Positions 35,814 to 46,144 of a stretch of 64,000 nt of DNA are shown here, one piece after another. The stretch is from Tsukamurella sp. M9C (lineage in GTDB: Bacteria > Actinomycetota > Actinomycetes > Mycobacteriales > Mycobacteriaceae). Location: assembly GCF_020169415.1 (NCBI RefSeq), contig NZ_JAIULG010000002.1:62001-126000 (forward strand), read 5' to 3'. The position numbers and the translations under genes were made by a program. A model generated the notes under the pieces. The model worked only from the letters and a program-made list of their open reading frames with translations, was not told the origin of the DNA and searched no databases. Positions within the stretch are counted from its first letter, which is position 1; each line of letters opens with the position of its first letter.

Positions 35814-37553
35814 TCAGGTACCGCGGCGGAGCACGACGAAGGAGTGGCCCGGCACCGTCGTCGCGCCGTCCCGGACCGACGGTGCCTCCCAGGACAGCAC
35901 GGGCGAGCCGCCGAACGGCGCCGTGACGGGCGCCGCGGTGAAGTTCACGAGGAGCGTCAAGTCGCCCCGGTGCACCGCGAACCAGGTGGCCGCGCCCGGA
36001 TGGTCGCAGGCGATCGCGCGCAGATCGTCGCCGGCGAGGGCCGGGTCGCGGCGCAGCGCGATGAGATCGCGGTACACGCCCAACAGCCGCGCGTGGCCGG
36101 GCCGCGCGGGCTCCGACCAGTCGAGATGCGAGGCGGCGAAGGTCGCCGGATCCTGCGGATCGGGCACGTCGCCCGGCGGCCACCCGTGCTCCGCGAACTC
36201 CGCCTTGCGGCCCTCCGCGGTGGCGCGGGCCAGCTCCGGCTCGGGGTGGCTGGTGAAGAAGCGGAAGGGCGTCCGGGCGCCCCACTCCTCGCCCATGAAC
36301 AGCATCGGCGTGAACGGGGAGAACAGCACCAGCGCGGCCTTCACCGCCAGCTGGCCGTCGGTCAGGTACTCCGACGGACGGTCGCCCCGCGCCCGGTTGC
36401 CCACCTGGTCGTGCGTGCAGGTGTAGGCCAGGAGCTGCGACGGGGCCACCCGCGCCGGATCGATCCGCTCACCGTGGATCCTGTCGCGGAACGAGCTGTA
36501 GGTGCCGGCGTGGAAGAAGCCCTCGGTGAGCACCGTCGCCAGGCACTCGGGGCTGCCGAAGTCGGCGTAATAGCCCTGCCGCTCGCCGGAGACGATGGTG
36601 TGGATCGCGTGGTGCGCGTCGTCGTTCCACTGCGCCGCGAGCCCGAAGCCGCCCAGCTCGGTGGGCGTGACCAGGCGCGGATCGTTGAGGTCGGACTCCG
36701 CGACGAGGGCCAGCGGTCGGCCGAGCTCCGCGGACAACGCCGCGGCGAGCGCCGCGGCGTCCTGCAGGAGGTGTCGATCCGATTCGTCGACGAGGGCGTG
36801 CACGGCGTCGAGCCGGAGCCCGTCGGCGCCGTAGCGACGCAGCCACCACGCGATGTCGTCGAGGATGAATTGCCGGACCTCCGCGCTGCCCTCGCCCGAC
36901 AGATTGATGGTGCGGCCCCAGGTGTTCGCGCCATCGGTCTCGTACGGGCCGAAGCGCCCGAGGTAGTTGCCCGACGGGCCGAGGTGGTTGTGCACCACGT
37001 CGAGCAGGACGCCGAGGCCCAGGTCGTGGGCGGCTGCCACGAAGCGCTCCAGCCCCGACGGTCCGCCGTAGGGCTCGTGCACGGCGAACCACCCGACACC
37101 GTCGTAGCCCCAGCCGTGCTGGCCGTTGAAGGCGTTGACCGGCATCACCTGGACGAAGCCGATGCCCAGGTCCCGCAGGTGCGGCAGCCGCTCGATGGCC
37201 GCGTCGAACGTGCCCTCGGGGGTGAAGGTGCCGATGTGCAGCTCGTAGACGACGGCGCCGCGCAGCTCGCGGCCCGCCCACCGCGGGCCCTCCACCTCCG
37301 GGATCAGCGCCGACGGCCCGTGCACCCCGTCGGGCTGGCGGGGCGACCGCGGATCGGGGAGCACCGTCTCGTCGTCATCGAGGAGGAAGCCGTACCGCGC
37401 GCCGGGCGCGGCCGGCGCGGTGCCCCGCCACCAGTCGTCCGCGTCGCGGCGCATCGCGTGCACGGCACCGTCGAGCCAGAGGCGGACCCGCCGCGGGCGC
37501 GGCGCCCACACCTCGAAGACGTGGTCGACTGCGGCGGCGGGCGAGGTGGGCAT
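35814..37553 (-). CDS. treZ: Malto-oligosyltrehalose trehalohydrolase
   Basis: 579 residues from the ATG at 37553. An N-terminal CBM48-like beta domain ('VFEVWAPRPRRVRLWLDG') precedes the GH13 barrel. The barrel contains 'VVYELHIGTFTPEGTFDAAI', 'LGVLLDVVHNHLGPSGNYL', the catalytic Asp in 'GADGLRLDAVHALVDESD', the acid Glu in 'ALVAESDLNDPRL', and 'YTCTHDQVGNR'. TreZ releases trehalose from maltooligosyl-trehalose made by TreY. It is the third gene of treY-unknown-treZ, 18 bp after the middle gene. Confidence 0.95.
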   Translation of the reverse strand: MPTSPAAAVDHVFEVWAPRPRRVRLWLDGAVHAMRRDADDWWRGTAPAAPGARYGFLLDDDETVLPDPRSPRQPDGVHGPSALIPEVEGPRWAGRELRGAVVYELHIGTFTPEGTFDAAIERLPHLRDLGIGFVQVMPVNAFNGQHGWGYDGVGWFAVHEPYGGPSGLERFVAAAHDLGLGVLLDVVHNHLGPSGNYLGRFGPYETDGANTWGRTINLSGEGSAEVRQFILDDIAWWLRRYGADGLRLDAVHALVDESDRHLLQDAAALAAALSAELGRPLALVAESDLNDPRLVTPTELGGFGLAAQWNDDAHHAIHTIVSGERQGYYADFGSPECLATVLTEGFFHAGTYSSFRDRIHGERIDPARVAPSQLLAYTCTHDQVGNRARGDRPSEYLTDGQLAVKAALVLFSPFTPMLFMGEEWGARTPFRFFTSHPEPELARATAEGRKAEFAEHGWPPGDVPDPQDPATFAASHLDWSEPARPGHARLLGVYRDLIALRRDPALAGDDLRAIACDHPGAATWFAVHRGDLTLLVNFTAAPVTAPFGGSPVLSWEAPSVRDGATTVPGHSFVVLRRGT

Positions 37554-37571
37554 CGGTTCGCAACGATAGCG

Positions 37572-38249
37572 TCAGTGCAGGCCCTCCCACTCCGTGGTGC
37601 GGGCGCGGTGCAGTTCCAGCGCCGCGAGCGCCGACTCCGCGGTCTCGTGCCGGCCGCCCGTGATGCAGCCGATGGCGCGGTAGTCGTGCTGGTCGAGCGA
37701 GCGGAACCGCCACACCTCGTCCAGCGAGTGCGTGCAGACGTGCGTCGTGAGGGTGACCAGCGCCGGCGCGCCGAGGCAGGCGCTCGCGTCCTCCGCGAAG
37801 ATCTCCGCGAACGTGCGCTCGCCGAGGCGGACGTAGAGCGTGTCGCTCATCGGCACCTCGCTGAGCACCGTGCGGTCACCGGCGAGGATCAGCCGATCGT
37901 GGATGTCGGCGGTGAGTTCCCAGGCCGAGGCCATGCCGGCGCAGCGGATCAGCAGGTGTGCGACCTCCTCCGCGTCCTGGAGCAGGCCCAGGATGGAGTT
38001 GCGGCCCTCCCGCTGGGCCCGCACCTCGATGGCGCCGCCGGGCACCATCTGCGCGGTGAGGCGCGACGTGCCGGCGACCGTCACCAGGCGCCCGGTGGGC
38101 AGCAGATCGGCGGACAGGCCGTGTTCGCGCAGCGATTCCGCGACGCGCGCCAGCGAGGAGGCGCGGATGCGGTTTCCGCTGACACCGGCGCGCGCGGTGG
38201 CGGACTGGGCGAGTGCCGTGGAGACCGGCCGCGGGGTTTCGCTGTTCAT
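37572..38249 (-). CDS. Protein of unknown function between treY and treZ
   Basis: 225 residues from an ATG. It has no signal peptide or membrane helix. An alpha/beta composition is suggested, with 'SRLTAQMVPGGAIEVRAQRE', 'LLQDAEEVAHLLIRCAG' and 'TLTTHVCTHSLDEVWRFRSL'. I do not recognise the family. The spacing to treY (34 bp) and treZ (18 bp) on the same strand points to an operon, so a role in trehalose or alpha-glucan metabolism is conceivable but unsupported. Three cysteines occur in the C-terminal 75 residues; no metal motif is evident. Confidence 0.6.
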   Translation of the reverse strand: MNSETPRPVSTALAQSATARAGVSGNRIRASSLARVAESLREHGLSADLLPTGRLVTVAGTSRLTAQMVPGGAIEVRAQREGRNSILGLLQDAEEVAHLLIRCAGMASAWELTADIHDRLILAGDRTVLSEVPMSDTLYVRLGERTFAEIFAEDASACLGAPALVTLTTHVCTHSLDEVWRFRSLDQHDYRAIGCITGGRHETAESALAALELHRARTTEWEGLH

Positions 38250-38283
38250 GGCCCGAGTGTGCGCGGACCCACTGACAAGTTTT

Positions 38284-40620
38284 CTAGTCGCGCACCAGGA
38301 GGGCGACAGGGTGTTCGAGGAAGAGCTCGGCGAGCGGCACCTGACCTGTGACGATCTGCCCCGTCAGGCGGTCCGTCCACGCCGACGCGCCGAGGTCCAC
38401 CCGTGTGTCGTGCCAGCCGCCGGAGCGCTCCAGGCCCAGCGAGCGCCGCGTCGCGAGCGCGGCGACATCGGGCGCGCCGCCGTCCGGGCCACGACGGAAG
38501 CCGAGCAGGTGGTCGGCGGCCGGCCCGGCGGCGAGAACGGGGGAGTAGGAGCCCCCGACGAAGCTGCCCGGCCGCTCGCGCCGCAGCCGCAGCGCCGTCC
38601 TGACGAGCCGCTGCTTGGGGTGGGCGTCGTCGGCGGCATCCCAGTCGACGGGGCGGCGGTTGTCCGGGTCGACGAGCGAATCCTCCCACCGCTCCGTGCC
38701 CTGGTAGACGTCCGGCACGCCCGGTCCGGCGAGCTGCAGCAGCTTCTGCGCGAGGGCGTCCGACCGGCCGTGCGGCGCGAGCGCACCGACGAGGTCCGTC
38801 ATCGTCGCGGCAACGGCACCGTCGAACAGCGCGTCGAGGAAGGCGTGCCCGGCCGCCTCGAAGGCACCGTCGGGCGCGGTCCACGACGTGCCGACGAGCC
38901 CCTCCCGCATCGCCTTCTCGGCGTACGCGTGCAGGCGTGTCCGGAGTGCGTCGGTGATCGCGCCGTCCTCCGGCCAGACCCCGAACGCGGTCTGCAGGAG
39001 GAACAGGCCCGTCATCGGATCGGGCGGTGAGGGGAGCAGGGGCACCGACCGGTCGACGAACGCCGCCCAGTCGTCCGGGCACTGGCTCAGCACCCCGATC
39101 CGGGCGCGCACGTCCTCGCCGCGCTTGGTGTCGTGGGTCGACAGCGTCGTCATCGCCGCGGGCCACTCCGCGGCGCGGCGGGCGAGGGCCGGGTGCGGAT
39201 CGCTCGGCCCGAGGTCCGACGGTGCGCCACCCACCTCCTGCAGCGAGACGAGGCGCGCGGAGCGGTAGAAGGCGGTGTCCTCGAGCGACTTCGCCGTCAG
39301 TGCGCCTGTGAGCTGCGCGAAGCGGGCCGCGCTCTCCGCGCCGCGGTCGATCGCCGCGGCCACCGCCTCGATCGCCCGATGCTCGGCCGAGGTCTCGGGC
39401 CCCGCGGCGTCGATGAGGCGGCGCCGGACGGCCTCCGCCTGTGCGCTGAGCACGGGGTAGTCGTCGCGGTAGTAGGGGATCTCGTTCATCCAGAACAGGG
39501 CGGCGTCGGCGAGGTCGTCGATCGGGACGGCCGTCCCGGTCTCGACGCGAATCGCCCGGGCCAGGCGCAGGAACTCCGGGCGGAGGTCCCGGGCCGCAAG
39601 CTCGTCCCGCAGACGCAGCGTCGCGCCGGAGTTCCGGCGGACGGCACCGTCGTCTCCGGTCCAGCGTTCGTGGAGCGCGCTCAGTCCCGGCTCCCCGGCG
39701 GGGTCGAGCAGCGCATGACCCAGCTCGCGGAGCGCGTCGTAGCCCGTGGTCCCCGCGACCGGGAGGATCGGGTCCAGGGGTTCGTCCGACTCCAGGATCT
39801 TCTCGATCACGATCCACGCGCCGGGGCCGGCGAGCTCGCGCAGCCTCCGCAGGTAGCGGACCGGATCGGCCAGCCCGTCGGGGTGGTCGACGCGCAGGCC
39901 GTCGGCGATGCCGTCGGTGAACCAGGCGCCGATCTCGGCGTGCGTCGCGGCGAAGACCTCGGGGTCCTCGACGCGGACCGCGGCCAGGTCGTCGACCGTG
40001 AAGAAGCGACGGTACGAGCGGATCGGGGCGTCCCACGGCACCAGCCGATAGGGCTGCGCGTAGTGGACCCGTTCGGCGTCGCCGCCGCCGACCTCGCGGC
40101 CGATCGGGAAGACCCGATCGTGGTAGCGCAGCACCGGCTCGGCGCCTGACCGGTCGACGGTCAGCGCCGCGGCGTCGGCTTCGGAGCCGAGGACGGGGAG
40201 CGCGAGCTTGCCGCCGGCGCCGTTGCGCGGGTCCCAGTCGATGTCGAAGTAGTGCGCGAACGCCGACTTCCGGCCGTGCTTCAGCACGTCCCACCACCAC
40301 GGGTTCTGCTCCGGGCGCCCCACACCGAGGTGATTGGGGACGATGTCGATCACCAGCCCGAGGCCGTCGACGTGGGCCGAATCGGCGAGCCTCTCGAGGC
40401 CCTTACGTCCGCCCAGCTCGGCGCGCACCGTCGTCGGATCGGTGACGTCGTAGCCGTGCGTGGAGCCGCGGACGGCCTCGAGCACGGGGGAGAGGTAGAT
40501 GTGCGTCACGCCGAGATCGGCCAGGTAGGGCACGCGGCGGGCGGCGTCATCGAAGGTGAACGACGGGCCCAGCTGGAGGCGGTAGGTCGCGCCGACGGGG
40601 CGCGGGTCGCCGGATGCCAT
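38284..40620 (-). CDS. treY: Malto-oligosyltrehalose synthase
   Basis: 778 residues from the ATG at 40620, which has a CATGAT box seven bases upstream; a more distal in-frame ATG at 40653 is less likely. TreY hallmarks include '[20 protein letters not shown]', '[20 protein letters not shown]', '[20 protein letters not shown]', the nucleophile Asp in '[13 protein letters not shown]', the acid Glu in '[13 protein letters not shown]', and '[17 protein letters not shown]'. It isomerises the terminal alpha-1,4 bond of maltodextrins to alpha,alpha-1,1. The usual debranching partner treX is not adjacent. Confidence 0.95.
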   Translation of the reverse strand: MASGDPRPVGATYRLQLGPSFTFDDAARRVPYLADLGVTHIYLSPVLEAVRGSTHGYDVTDPTTVRAELGGRKGLERLADSAHVDGLGLVIDIVPNHLGVGRPEQNPWWWDVLKHGRKSAFAHYFDIDWDPRNGAGGKLALPVLGSEADAAALTVDRSGAEPVLRYHDRVFPIGREVGGGDAERVHYAQPYRLVPWDAPIRSYRRFFTVDDLAAVRVEDPEVFAATHAEIGAWFTDGIADGLRVDHPDGLADPVRYLRRLRELAGPGAWIVIEKILESDEPLDPILPVAGTTGYDALRELGHALLDPAGEPGLSALHERWTGDDGAVRRNSGATLRLRDELAARDLRPEFLRLARAIRVETGTAVPIDDLADAALFWMNEIPYYRDDYPVLSAQAEAVRRRLIDAAGPETSAEHRAIEAVAAAIDRGAESAARFAQLTGALTAKSLEDTAFYRSARLVSLQEVGGAPSDLGPSDPHPALARRAAEWPAAMTTLSTHDTKRGEDVRARIGVLSQCPDDWAAFVDRSVPLLPSPPDPMTGLFLLQTAFGVWPEDGAITDALRTRLHAYAEKAMREGLVGTSWTAPDGAFEAAGHAFLDALFDGAVAATMTDLVGALAPHGRSDALAQKLLQLAGPGVPDVYQGTERWEDSLVDPDNRRPVDWDAADDAHPKQRLVRTALRLRRERPGSFVGGSYSPVLAAGPAADHLLGFRRGPDGGAPDVAALATRRSLGLERSGGWHDTRVDLGASAWTDRLTGQIVTGQVPLAELFLEHPVALLVRD

Positions 40621-40702
40621 GTCGCCGATCATGCCATCCGCCGCAGCCGCCACTGGGCCGCAACACCCGCCCGGCGGATGACGACACCGCGCGGGCCACC
40701 GC

Positions 40703-40708
40703 TAACGT
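40703..40708 (+). promoter_or_regulatory. Candidate -10 box (TAACGT) of bioA
   Basis: TAACGT ends eight bases before the bioA ATG, giving a nearly leaderless transcript. Unlike at bioF and bioB, I see no TGAAC-N3-GTTCA motif in the 97 bp between treY and bioA. Confidence 0.4.
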
Positions 40709-40716
40709 GGCCCGAC

Positions 40717-41988
40717 ATGACGCCCGACGAGATCCTCGCCCTGGACACCCGGACGCTGTGGCACCCCTACAGCGCCGTCGGCGGCGCGGGGGCGCGGGTG
40801 GTCGCCTCCGCGGAGGGTGTGCACCTCACCCTCGGCGACGGGACACGGGTCGTCGACGGGATGAGTTCGTGGTGGGCCGCGATCCACGGCTACCGCAACC
40901 CCGTCCTCGACGCGGCCGCCAAGGCCCAGATCGACACGATGTCGCACGTCATGTTCGGCGGCCTCACCCACGAGAGCGCCGCCCGCCTCGGCGAGCTGCT
41001 GGTGCGGATCACGCCCGACGGCCTCGATCGCGTCTTCCTCGCCGACAGCGGCTCCGTCTCCATCGAGGTCGCGGTGAAGACGGCGCTGCAGTACTGGCGC
41101 GCCCGCGGCGTCGACGGCCGGAACCGCCTGCTCACCTGGCGCGGTGGCTACCACGGAGACACCTTCACCCCGATGAGCGTCTGCGACCCCGACGGCGGCA
41201 TGCACTCGCTGTGGAGCGACGTCCTCGCCACGCAGGTCTTCGCTCCCGCGCCGCCCGCCGAGTACGACGAGGCCTACGTCGCCGAGCTGGATCGGCTGGT
41301 GGCCGAGCACGCCCACGAGCTGGCCGCCGTCATCATCGAGCCCGTCGTGCAGGGCGCCGGCGGCATGCGCTTCCACCCGCCCGCCTACGTCGCCGCGCTG
41401 CGCGAGATCACCCGGCGGCACGGGGTGCTGCTCATCTGCGACGAGATCGCCACCGGCTTCGGCCGCACCGGCACCCTCTTCGCCTGCGACGCCGCCGGGA
41501 TCACCCCGGACATCCTGTGCGTCGGCAAGGCCCTGACCGGCGGCTACCTGACCCTCGCCGCGATGCTCTGCACCGACGAGGTGGCGCTCACCATCTCGAA
41601 CTCGGAGCAGGGCGCGCTCATGCACGGCCCCACGTTCATGGGGAACCCGCTGGCCTGCGCCATTGCGGTCGCCAGCACCGAACTGCTGCTCGCGCAGGAC
41701 TGGGCCGCTCGTGTCGCCGAGATCGAACAGGGGCTGCGGGAGGGACTCGCGCCGCTGTGCGAGCTGCCCGGCGTCGTGGACGTCCGGGTGCTCGGCGCCA
41801 TCGGCGTCGTGCAGCTCGACCGACCCGTCGACATGACCGCCGCGACGGACGCGACGGTCGCGGCGGGCGTGTGGCTGCGCCCCTTCCGGGACCTCGTCTA
41901 CACGATGCCGCCCTTCATCAGTTCGCCCGCCGATGTGGCAACGATCTGCGGAGGGGTCTCGGCCGCGGTGCGCGCGGCGCTACAGTGA
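40717..41988 (+). CDS. bioA: Adenosylmethionine--8-amino-7-oxononanoate aminotransferase
   Basis: 423 residues from an ATG. Features of class III aminotransferases and of BioA are '[12 protein letters not shown]' and '[17 protein letters not shown]' near the N-terminus, and '[20 protein letters not shown]'. The PLP Lys is in '[20 protein letters not shown]', followed by '[15 protein letters not shown]'. It converts KAPA to DAPA using SAM as the amino donor. bioF starts five bases after its stop. Confidence 0.96.
   Translation: MTPDEILALDTRTLWHPYSAVGGAGARVVASAEGVHLTLGDGTRVVDGMSSWWAAIHGYRNPVLDAAAKAQIDTMSHVMFGGLTHESAARLGELLVRITPDGLDRVFLADSGSVSIEVAVKTALQYWRARGVDGRNRLLTWRGGYHGDTFTPMSVCDPDGGMHSLWSDVLATQVFAPAPPAEYDEAYVAELDRLVAEHAHELAAVIIEPVVQGAGGMRFHPPAYVAALREITRRHGVLLICDEIATGFGRTGTLFACDAAGITPDILCVGKALTGGYLTLAAMLCTDEVALTISNSEQGALMHGPTFMGNPLACAIAVASTELLLAQDWAARVAEIEQGLREGLAPLCELPGVVDVRVLGAIGVVQLDRPVDMTAATDATVAAGVWLRPFRDLVYTMPPFISSPADVATICGGVSAAVRAALQ
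41981..41986 (+). promoter_or_regulatory. -10 box (TACAGT) of the internal bioF promoter
   Basis: TACAGT overlaps the last codons of bioA and ends six bases before the bioF ATG, predicting a leaderless bioF-bioD transcript. The same hexamer is the likely -10 of bioB. Confidence 0.5.
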
Positions 41989-41992
41989 GGGC

Positions 41993-43126
41993 ATGAACGG
42001 TGTTCAAGTAGATGTGCTCGGGTGGCTCGACGGCTACGCCGCCGATCGCGCCGACGCGGGTCTCCGCCGGTCGCTCCGCGCGCGCCGACCCGGCGAGCCC
42101 GGCCTCGACCTGGCGTCCAACGACTACCTGGGCCTCAGTCGCCACGCCCGCGTGCTCGACGCCGCCGCCGATGCGCTCCGCGTCTGGGGCGCCGGCGCCA
42201 CCGGATCGCGGCTGGTCACCGGCACCACGGAGCTGCACGAGTGGTTCGAGCGCAACCTGGCCGACTTCCTCGGCGCCGAGGCGGCCCTCTGCTTCTCCTC
42301 CGGCTACCTCGCCAACCTCGGGGTCGTCACCGCCCTTGCCGGGCGGGGCGCCCTCGTCGTCTCCGACGGCGGCTCGCACGCCTCCCTCGTCGACGCCTGT
42401 CGGCTCTCCCGCGCGCGCGTCGTCGTCACTCCGCGGGGCGACGTGAACGCTGTTCGAGAAGCACTCGAGGGTCGCGTCGAGGAGCGGGCGATCGTCCTCA
42501 CCGACTCGGTCTACAGCGCCGACGGAATGCTCGCGCCCGTCGCCGAGCTGCACGCCGCGACCCGCGCGCACGGCGCGGTACTCGTCGTCGACGAGGCCCA
42601 CGGCCTCGGCGTCCGCGGCGACGGCGGCCGCGGCCTGGTCCACGAGCTCGGGCTCGCCGGCGCGCCCGACCTGGTCATCACCGCGACCATGTCCAAGGCC
42701 CTCGGCTCCCAGGGCGGCGTGGTCGTCGGCCCCGAGCGGGTGCGGGCACACCTGATCGACGCCGCGCGGCCCTTCATCTTCGACACCGGCCTCGCCCCCG
42801 CGGCGGTGGCCGCCGCGGACGCCGCCCTCGCGGAGCTGCGCGCCGAGCCCGCGCTCGCCGGCCGGGTCCTGGACCGGGCCCGCGCCGTGGCCGCCGGGAT
42901 CGGCGCGCCCGAGCCGACCTCCGCAGTGGTCTCGCTCGTCCTCGGCGATCCCGAGCGCGCCGTCGCAGCCCGGGACGCCTGCGCGGCGCAGGGGGTGCAC
43001 GTCGGCTGTTTCCGGCCGCCGTCGGTCCCGGAGGGCACCTCCCGCCTGCGGATCACCGTGCGCGCCGATCTCACGGACGCCGAGGTGGCGACCGCCGTCG
43101 CCGCGATCCGACGGGCCGTCGCGTGA
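41993..43126 (+). CDS. bioF: 8-amino-7-oxononanoate synthase
   Basis: 377 residues from the ATG at 41993. The alpha-oxoamine synthase pattern is intact: '[18 protein letters not shown]', '[20 protein letters not shown]', '[16 protein letters not shown]', '[17 protein letters not shown]', and the PLP Lys in '[17 protein letters not shown]'. It condenses pimeloyl-thioester with alanine. The start codon lies inside a palindromic operator and just after a -10 box, so bioF-bioD can be controlled separately from bioA. The stop overlaps bioD (GTGA). Confidence 0.96.
   Translation: MNGVQVDVLGWLDGYAADRADAGLRRSLRARRPGEPGLDLASNDYLGLSRHARVLDAAADALRVWGAGATGSRLVTGTTELHEWFERNLADFLGAEAALCFSSGYLANLGVVTALAGRGALVVSDGGSHASLVDACRLSRARVVVTPRGDVNAVREALEGRVEERAIVLTDSVYSADGMLAPVAELHAATRAHGAVLVVDEAHGLGVRGDGGRGLVHELGLAGAPDLVITATMSKALGSQGGVVVGPERVRAHLIDAARPFIFDTGLAPAAVAAADAALAELRAEPALAGRVLDRARAVAAGIGAPEPTSAVVSLVLGDPERAVAARDACAAQGVHVGCFRPPSVPEGTSRLRITVRADLTDAEVATAVAAIRRAVA
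41994..42006 (+). promoter_or_regulatory. BioQ-like operator (TGAAC-GGT-GTTCA) on the bioF start
   Basis: A perfect 5-bp inverted repeat with a three-base centre, TGAACGGTGTTCA, starts at the second base of the bioF ATG. The arms match the TGAAC-N3-GTTAC consensus known for BioQ, the TetR-family biotin repressor of corynebacteria. Its position on the predicted transcription start would block initiation. Confidence 0.65.
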
Positions 43127-43833
43127 TCCTCTGCGTCACCGGCACGTCGACCGGCGTCGGCAAGACCGTCGCGACGGCGGCACTGGCCGCCGCGCTGCTG
43201 CGGAGCGGGCCGGTCACCGTGGTCAAGCCCGCGCAGACCGGCTTCGCCGACGGCGCCGAGCGCGACGAGGACGGTCAGCTCTCCGACGCCGCCGAGGTCG
43301 CGCGCCTCGCGCCGGGCGCGGTCACGGTCGAACATCTGCGGTACCCCGAGCCCCTCGCGCCACTGACCGCCGCCCGTCGGGCGGGCCTGCCGCCGCTCGG
43401 GCGCGACGAGGCGGTGGCCGTCGTCCGGGAGGCCGAGGGGGCGGTCCTGGTCGAGGGCGCGGGCGGCGCCCTCGTGCGCCTCGGGGAGGACGATTCTCGA
43501 ACGCCGTTCACCCTCGTCGACCTCGCGGCCGACCTCGCGGCGCCGGTCGTCGTGGTCGCCGACCCGGCGCTCGGCACGCTCAATCACACCGAGCTGACGG
43601 TCCGTGCCCTGGAGGCGGGCGGCGTCGCGTGCGCGGGCATCGTGCTGTCCCGCTGGCCGGACGAGCCCGGGCTCGCCGAGCGCTGCAACCTGATCGACCT
43701 CCCGGAACTCACGGGCGTGCCGATCGTCGGGCGGATCCCCGACGGTGCCGCCGCGCTCCCGCCGGAGCGGTTCGCGGCGGCGGCGCCGTCGTGGTTCGAC
43801 GCGGGCTGGCTCAGCGCGCGATCCAGGCGCTGA
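43123..43833 (+). CDS. bioD: ATP-dependent dethiobiotin synthetase
   Basis: 236 residues from the GTG at 43123. The P-loop is '[20 protein letters not shown]'. '[12 protein letters not shown]' (catalytic Lys), '[18 protein letters not shown]' and '[20 protein letters not shown]' follow, all standard for BioD. The enzyme closes the ureido ring of DAPA with CO2 and ATP. Its last 23 bases overlap the 3' end of the convergent phosphatase gene. Confidence 0.96.
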   Translation: MILCVTGTSTGVGKTVATAALAAALLRSGPVTVVKPAQTGFADGAERDEDGQLSDAAEVARLAPGAVTVEHLRYPEPLAPLTAARRAGLPPLGRDEAVAVVREAEGAVLVEGAGGALVRLGEDDSRTPFTLVDLAADLAAPVVVVADPALGTLNHTELTVRALEAGGVACAGIVLSRWPDEPGLAERCNLIDLPELTGVPIVGRIPDGAAALPPERFAAAAPSWFDAGWLSARSRR

Positions 43834-44944
43834 GCAGGTCGATCCGCTGCCATCCGCCCTGCACGTCGAGGGGGTAGCCGGCGGGCCCCGCGGTGCCGGC
43901 GATCCGCTCGCGCAGCTGGGCGTCCGTCAGGTCGGGGTGCGCGGCGCGCAGCAGGGTGATCGCGCCGGCGGGAACCCGGACCGGTGCATCGCCCCCGACG
44001 CGCGGCAGGCCCCAGGCCAGGTCGCGACGGTACGCCGCGGCCGCGGCCGCGGTCTCGACGTAGTTCTGCTGGCAGGCCACGACCTGCGCGATTCCGCCCC
44101 CGGCTCGCGCGCTCAACGCGGCCCGGAGCTCGGAACGCGCGGCGGCGACGGCGCCCGCGAATCGCGGGTCCGCCAGCGCGTCCGCCACCGCGGCCTGCGC
44201 CAGGATCCGGCCGCCGATCACGTCGAGCGGGTAGTGCACGCCGAGCACCACGCGATGCCGGCCGTAGTCGGCGCCCCGCGCCAGCAGCTGCGGGCCGAGC
44301 TCGGGGAGCAGGGTGGCGATGACGAGCGCCTCGGCGTAGCCCCACGCGGTGTGGCCGGACGGGTACGAGCCCGACCCGCGCACCGATTCGTACAGGTCGG
44401 CGCGGCCGTCGCCGTACTTCGCGATCCGGTCCGGGGCGACCTCGAAGGGCCGCTGGTACTGGAAGTGCTTCTTCGCGGCGGAGGTGTCGACGTAGGAGTT
44501 GATCAGCGCCTTCTTGCCGACGAGGAGCGCGGTGGTGTTCGGGAGCTCGCCCGCCTTCTCGGCGGCGCGGAACGCCGGGGCCAGACGGCTGCCGAGGGCG
44601 TTGAAGATCGAATCGTCGAGGATGCCGTAGTTGTCGTTCACCGCGTACTGCCGCTCCGCGGCGGTGGCGGCCCGGTTCGTCGCGACGGCCGTGTCCAGGT
44701 TCGCCGTGAGGACGGACTTCGGCAGGCTCGAGAACGCGGCCAGCTGATCGATGTACGAGTTCGGCGCGGCCTTCGTGGCGCTCGCAGCGCCGGTTGCGGG
44801 CTCCGCCGACGGTGCCGCCTTCGGCGTGAGGACGCAACCGCCGGTCGGCGCGGCCGCCGCCGGGCCGGCCGTCCAACCGAGAGGTGTGACCAGGGAGGCC
44901 GCGGCGACCGTCGCGACCAGGATCTTCTTCGAGCGCAGCTTCAT
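43811..44944 (-). CDS. Secreted class A-type acid phosphatase (PAP2 superfamily)
   Basis: 377 residues from the ATG at 44944. A signal peptide (basic 'KLRSKK', a hydrophobic core, then an '[11 protein letters not shown]' cleavage region) exports it. The PAP2/vanadium-haloperoxidase-like site reads 'KHFQYQRPF' (Lys/Arg-Pro), '[20 protein letters not shown]' (PSGH) and '[19 protein letters not shown]' (R-x5-H-x3-D). It therefore has a complete phosphatase triad and resembles class A non-specific acid phosphatases. The C-terminal ~115 residues are an Ala-rich extension of unknown role. It is transcribed away from bioB and its 3' end overlaps bioD by 23 bp. Confidence 0.85.
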   Translation of the reverse strand: MKLRSKKILVATVAAASLVTPLGWTAGPAAAAPTGGCVLTPKAAPSAEPATGAASATKAAPNSYIDQLAAFSSLPKSVLTANLDTAVATNRAATAAERQYAVNDNYGILDDSIFNALGSRLAPAFRAAEKAGELPNTTALLVGKKALINSYVDTSAAKKHFQYQRPFEVAPDRIAKYGDGRADLYESVRGSGSYPSGHTAWGYAEALVIATLLPELGPQLLARGADYGRHRVVLGVHYPLDVIGGRILAQAAVADALADPRFAGAVAAARSELRAALSARAGGGIAQVVACQQNYVETAAAAAAYRRDLAWGLPRVGGDAPVRVPAGAITLLRAAHPDLTDAQLRERIAGTAGPAGYPLDVQGGWQRIDLLSAWIAR

Positions 44945-45033
44945 GGGGACACTGTCCCGTCGATACCTAGAAAAGGGAAGGAAACGATTCCGGTCGAGTC
45001 GGTGAACGTTTCCCGCCCGCGCCCGGCGGGCCT

Positions 45034-45046
45034 TGAACACCGTTCA
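45034..45046 (+). promoter_or_regulatory. BioQ-like operator 1 (TGAAC-ACC-GTTCA) upstream of bioB
   Basis: A perfect inverted repeat of the same form as the bioF site, 27-15 bases before the bioB -10 box. It begins 18 bp upstream of operator 2. Confidence 0.65.
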
Positions 45047-45051
45047 TGAAT

Positions 45052-45064
45052 TGAACGCTGTACA
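45052..45064 (+). promoter_or_regulatory. BioQ-like operator 2 (TGAAC-GCT-GTACA) overlapping the bioB -10 box
   Basis: One mismatch from the perfect arms. It overlaps the TACAGT -10 hexamer at 45061-45066, so bound repressor would block the promoter. The 18-bp offset from operator 1 allows two dimers on one DNA face region. Confidence 0.6.
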
Positions 45065-45066
45065 GT
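45061..45066 (+). promoter_or_regulatory. -10 box (TACAGT) of bioB
   Basis: Identical to the bioF -10 hexamer. Transcription from here leaves a leader of about 64 bases and a GAGGGAG ribosome site before the ATG at 45137. No ideal -35 is visible at 17 bp. Confidence 0.45.
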
Positions 45067-45136
45067 GCTCGGTAGCCGCGGCGCCGTAGGTGTCGCAGAC
45101 CACAGCCGACCGACCACAGCCGATGAGGGAGATCAC

Positions 45137-46144
45137 ATGACCGGGGTCCTGGCCGACATCATCGAGGTCGCGCGCGAGCAGGTGCTCGAGCGCGGCGAAG
45201 GGCTCAGCCAGGAGCAGGTGCTGGCCGTGCTGCAGCTGCCCGACGAGAAGCTCGACGACGTGCTGCAGCTCGCGCACGAGGTGCGCATGAAGTGGTGCGG
45301 CCCGGAGGTCGAGGTCGAGGGCATCATCAGCCTCAAGACCGGCGGCTGCCCCGAGGACTGCCACTTCTGCAGCCAGTCGGGCCTGTTCGAGTCGCCGGTG
45401 CGCTCGGCGTGGATCGACATCCCGTCGCTGGTCGAGGCCGCGAAGCAGACCGCCAAGACCGGCGCCACCGAGTTCTGCATCGTCGCGGCCGTCCGCGGCC
45501 CGGACAACCGCCTGATGAGCCAGGTCGCCGCCGGCATCGCGGCGATCCGCAACGAGGTCGACATCCAGATCGCCTGCAGCCTCGGCATGCTCACCCAGGA
45601 GCAGGTCGACGAGCTCAAGGCGATGGGCGTGCACCGCTACAACCACAACCTCGAGACCTCGAAGTCGCACTTCCCGAACGTCGTGACCACGCACTCCTGG
45701 GAGGAGCGCTGGGGCACGCTCCAGATGGTCCGCGAGGCAGGCATGGAGGTCTGCTGCGGCGGCATCCTCGGCATGGGCGAGACGCTGGAGCAGCGCGCCG
45801 AGTTCGCCGCGAACCTCGCCGAGCTCGAGCCCGACGAGGTGCCGCTCAACTTCCTCAACCCGCGTCCGGGCACGCCCTTCGGCGATCTCGACGTCCTGGA
45901 GCCGAACGAGGCGCTCCGGGCGATCGCCGCCTTCCGCCTGGCGCTGCCGCGCACCATCCTCCGCTTCGCCGGCGGCCGCGAGATCACGCTCGGCGACCTC
46001 GGTGCGGAGAAGGGCATCCTCGGTGGCATCAACGCCGTGATCGTGGGCAACTACCTCACCACGCTCGGTCGCCCGGCCGAGACGGACCTCGACCTGCTCG
46101 GCGAGCTCAAGATGCCGATCAAGGCCCTGAACGACACCCTGTGA
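45137..46144 (+). CDS. bioB: Biotin synthase (radical SAM)
   Basis: 335 residues from the ATG at 45137. The radical SAM cluster motif C-x3-C-x2-C is in '[15 protein letters not shown]' (about residue 71). 'ARRG'-type conserved segments are replaced by '[19 protein letters not shown]', and '[15 protein letters not shown]' and '[18 protein letters not shown]' are standard for BioB. It inserts sulfur into dethiobiotin. It overlaps bsaP by four bases (GTGA), and the promoter carries two BioQ-like operators. Confidence 0.97.
   Translation: MTGVLADIIEVAREQVLERGEGLSQEQVLAVLQLPDEKLDDVLQLAHEVRMKWCGPEVEVEGIISLKTGGCPEDCHFCSQSGLFESPVRSAWIDIPSLVEAAKQTAKTGATEFCIVAAVRGPDNRLMSQVAAGIAAIRNEVDIQIACSLGMLTQEQVDELKAMGVHRYNHNLETSKSHFPNVVTTHSWEERWGTLQMVREAGMEVCCGGILGMGETLEQRAEFAANLAELEPDEVPLNFLNPRPGTPFGDLDVLEPNEALRAIAAFRLALPRTILRFAGGREITLGDLGAEKGILGGINAVIVGNYLTTLGRPAETDLDLLGELKMPIKALNDTL

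Noticed and set aside
42444-42456. TGAAC-GCT-GTTCG, a near match to the biotin operator inside bioF
   Set aside because: It lies in the middle of the coding region with one arm mismatch and no promoter nearby. Chance resemblance is more likely.
43498-43510. CGAAC-GCC-GTTCA, a near match to the biotin operator inside bioD
   Set aside because: It is imperfect, deep within the coding region and not next to a -10 box.
44945-45040. A 32-residue N-terminal extension of the acid phosphatase
   Set aside because: It would precede a normal signal peptide with Arg-rich sequence and run into the bioB operators. The ATG at 44944 starts a typical signal peptide.
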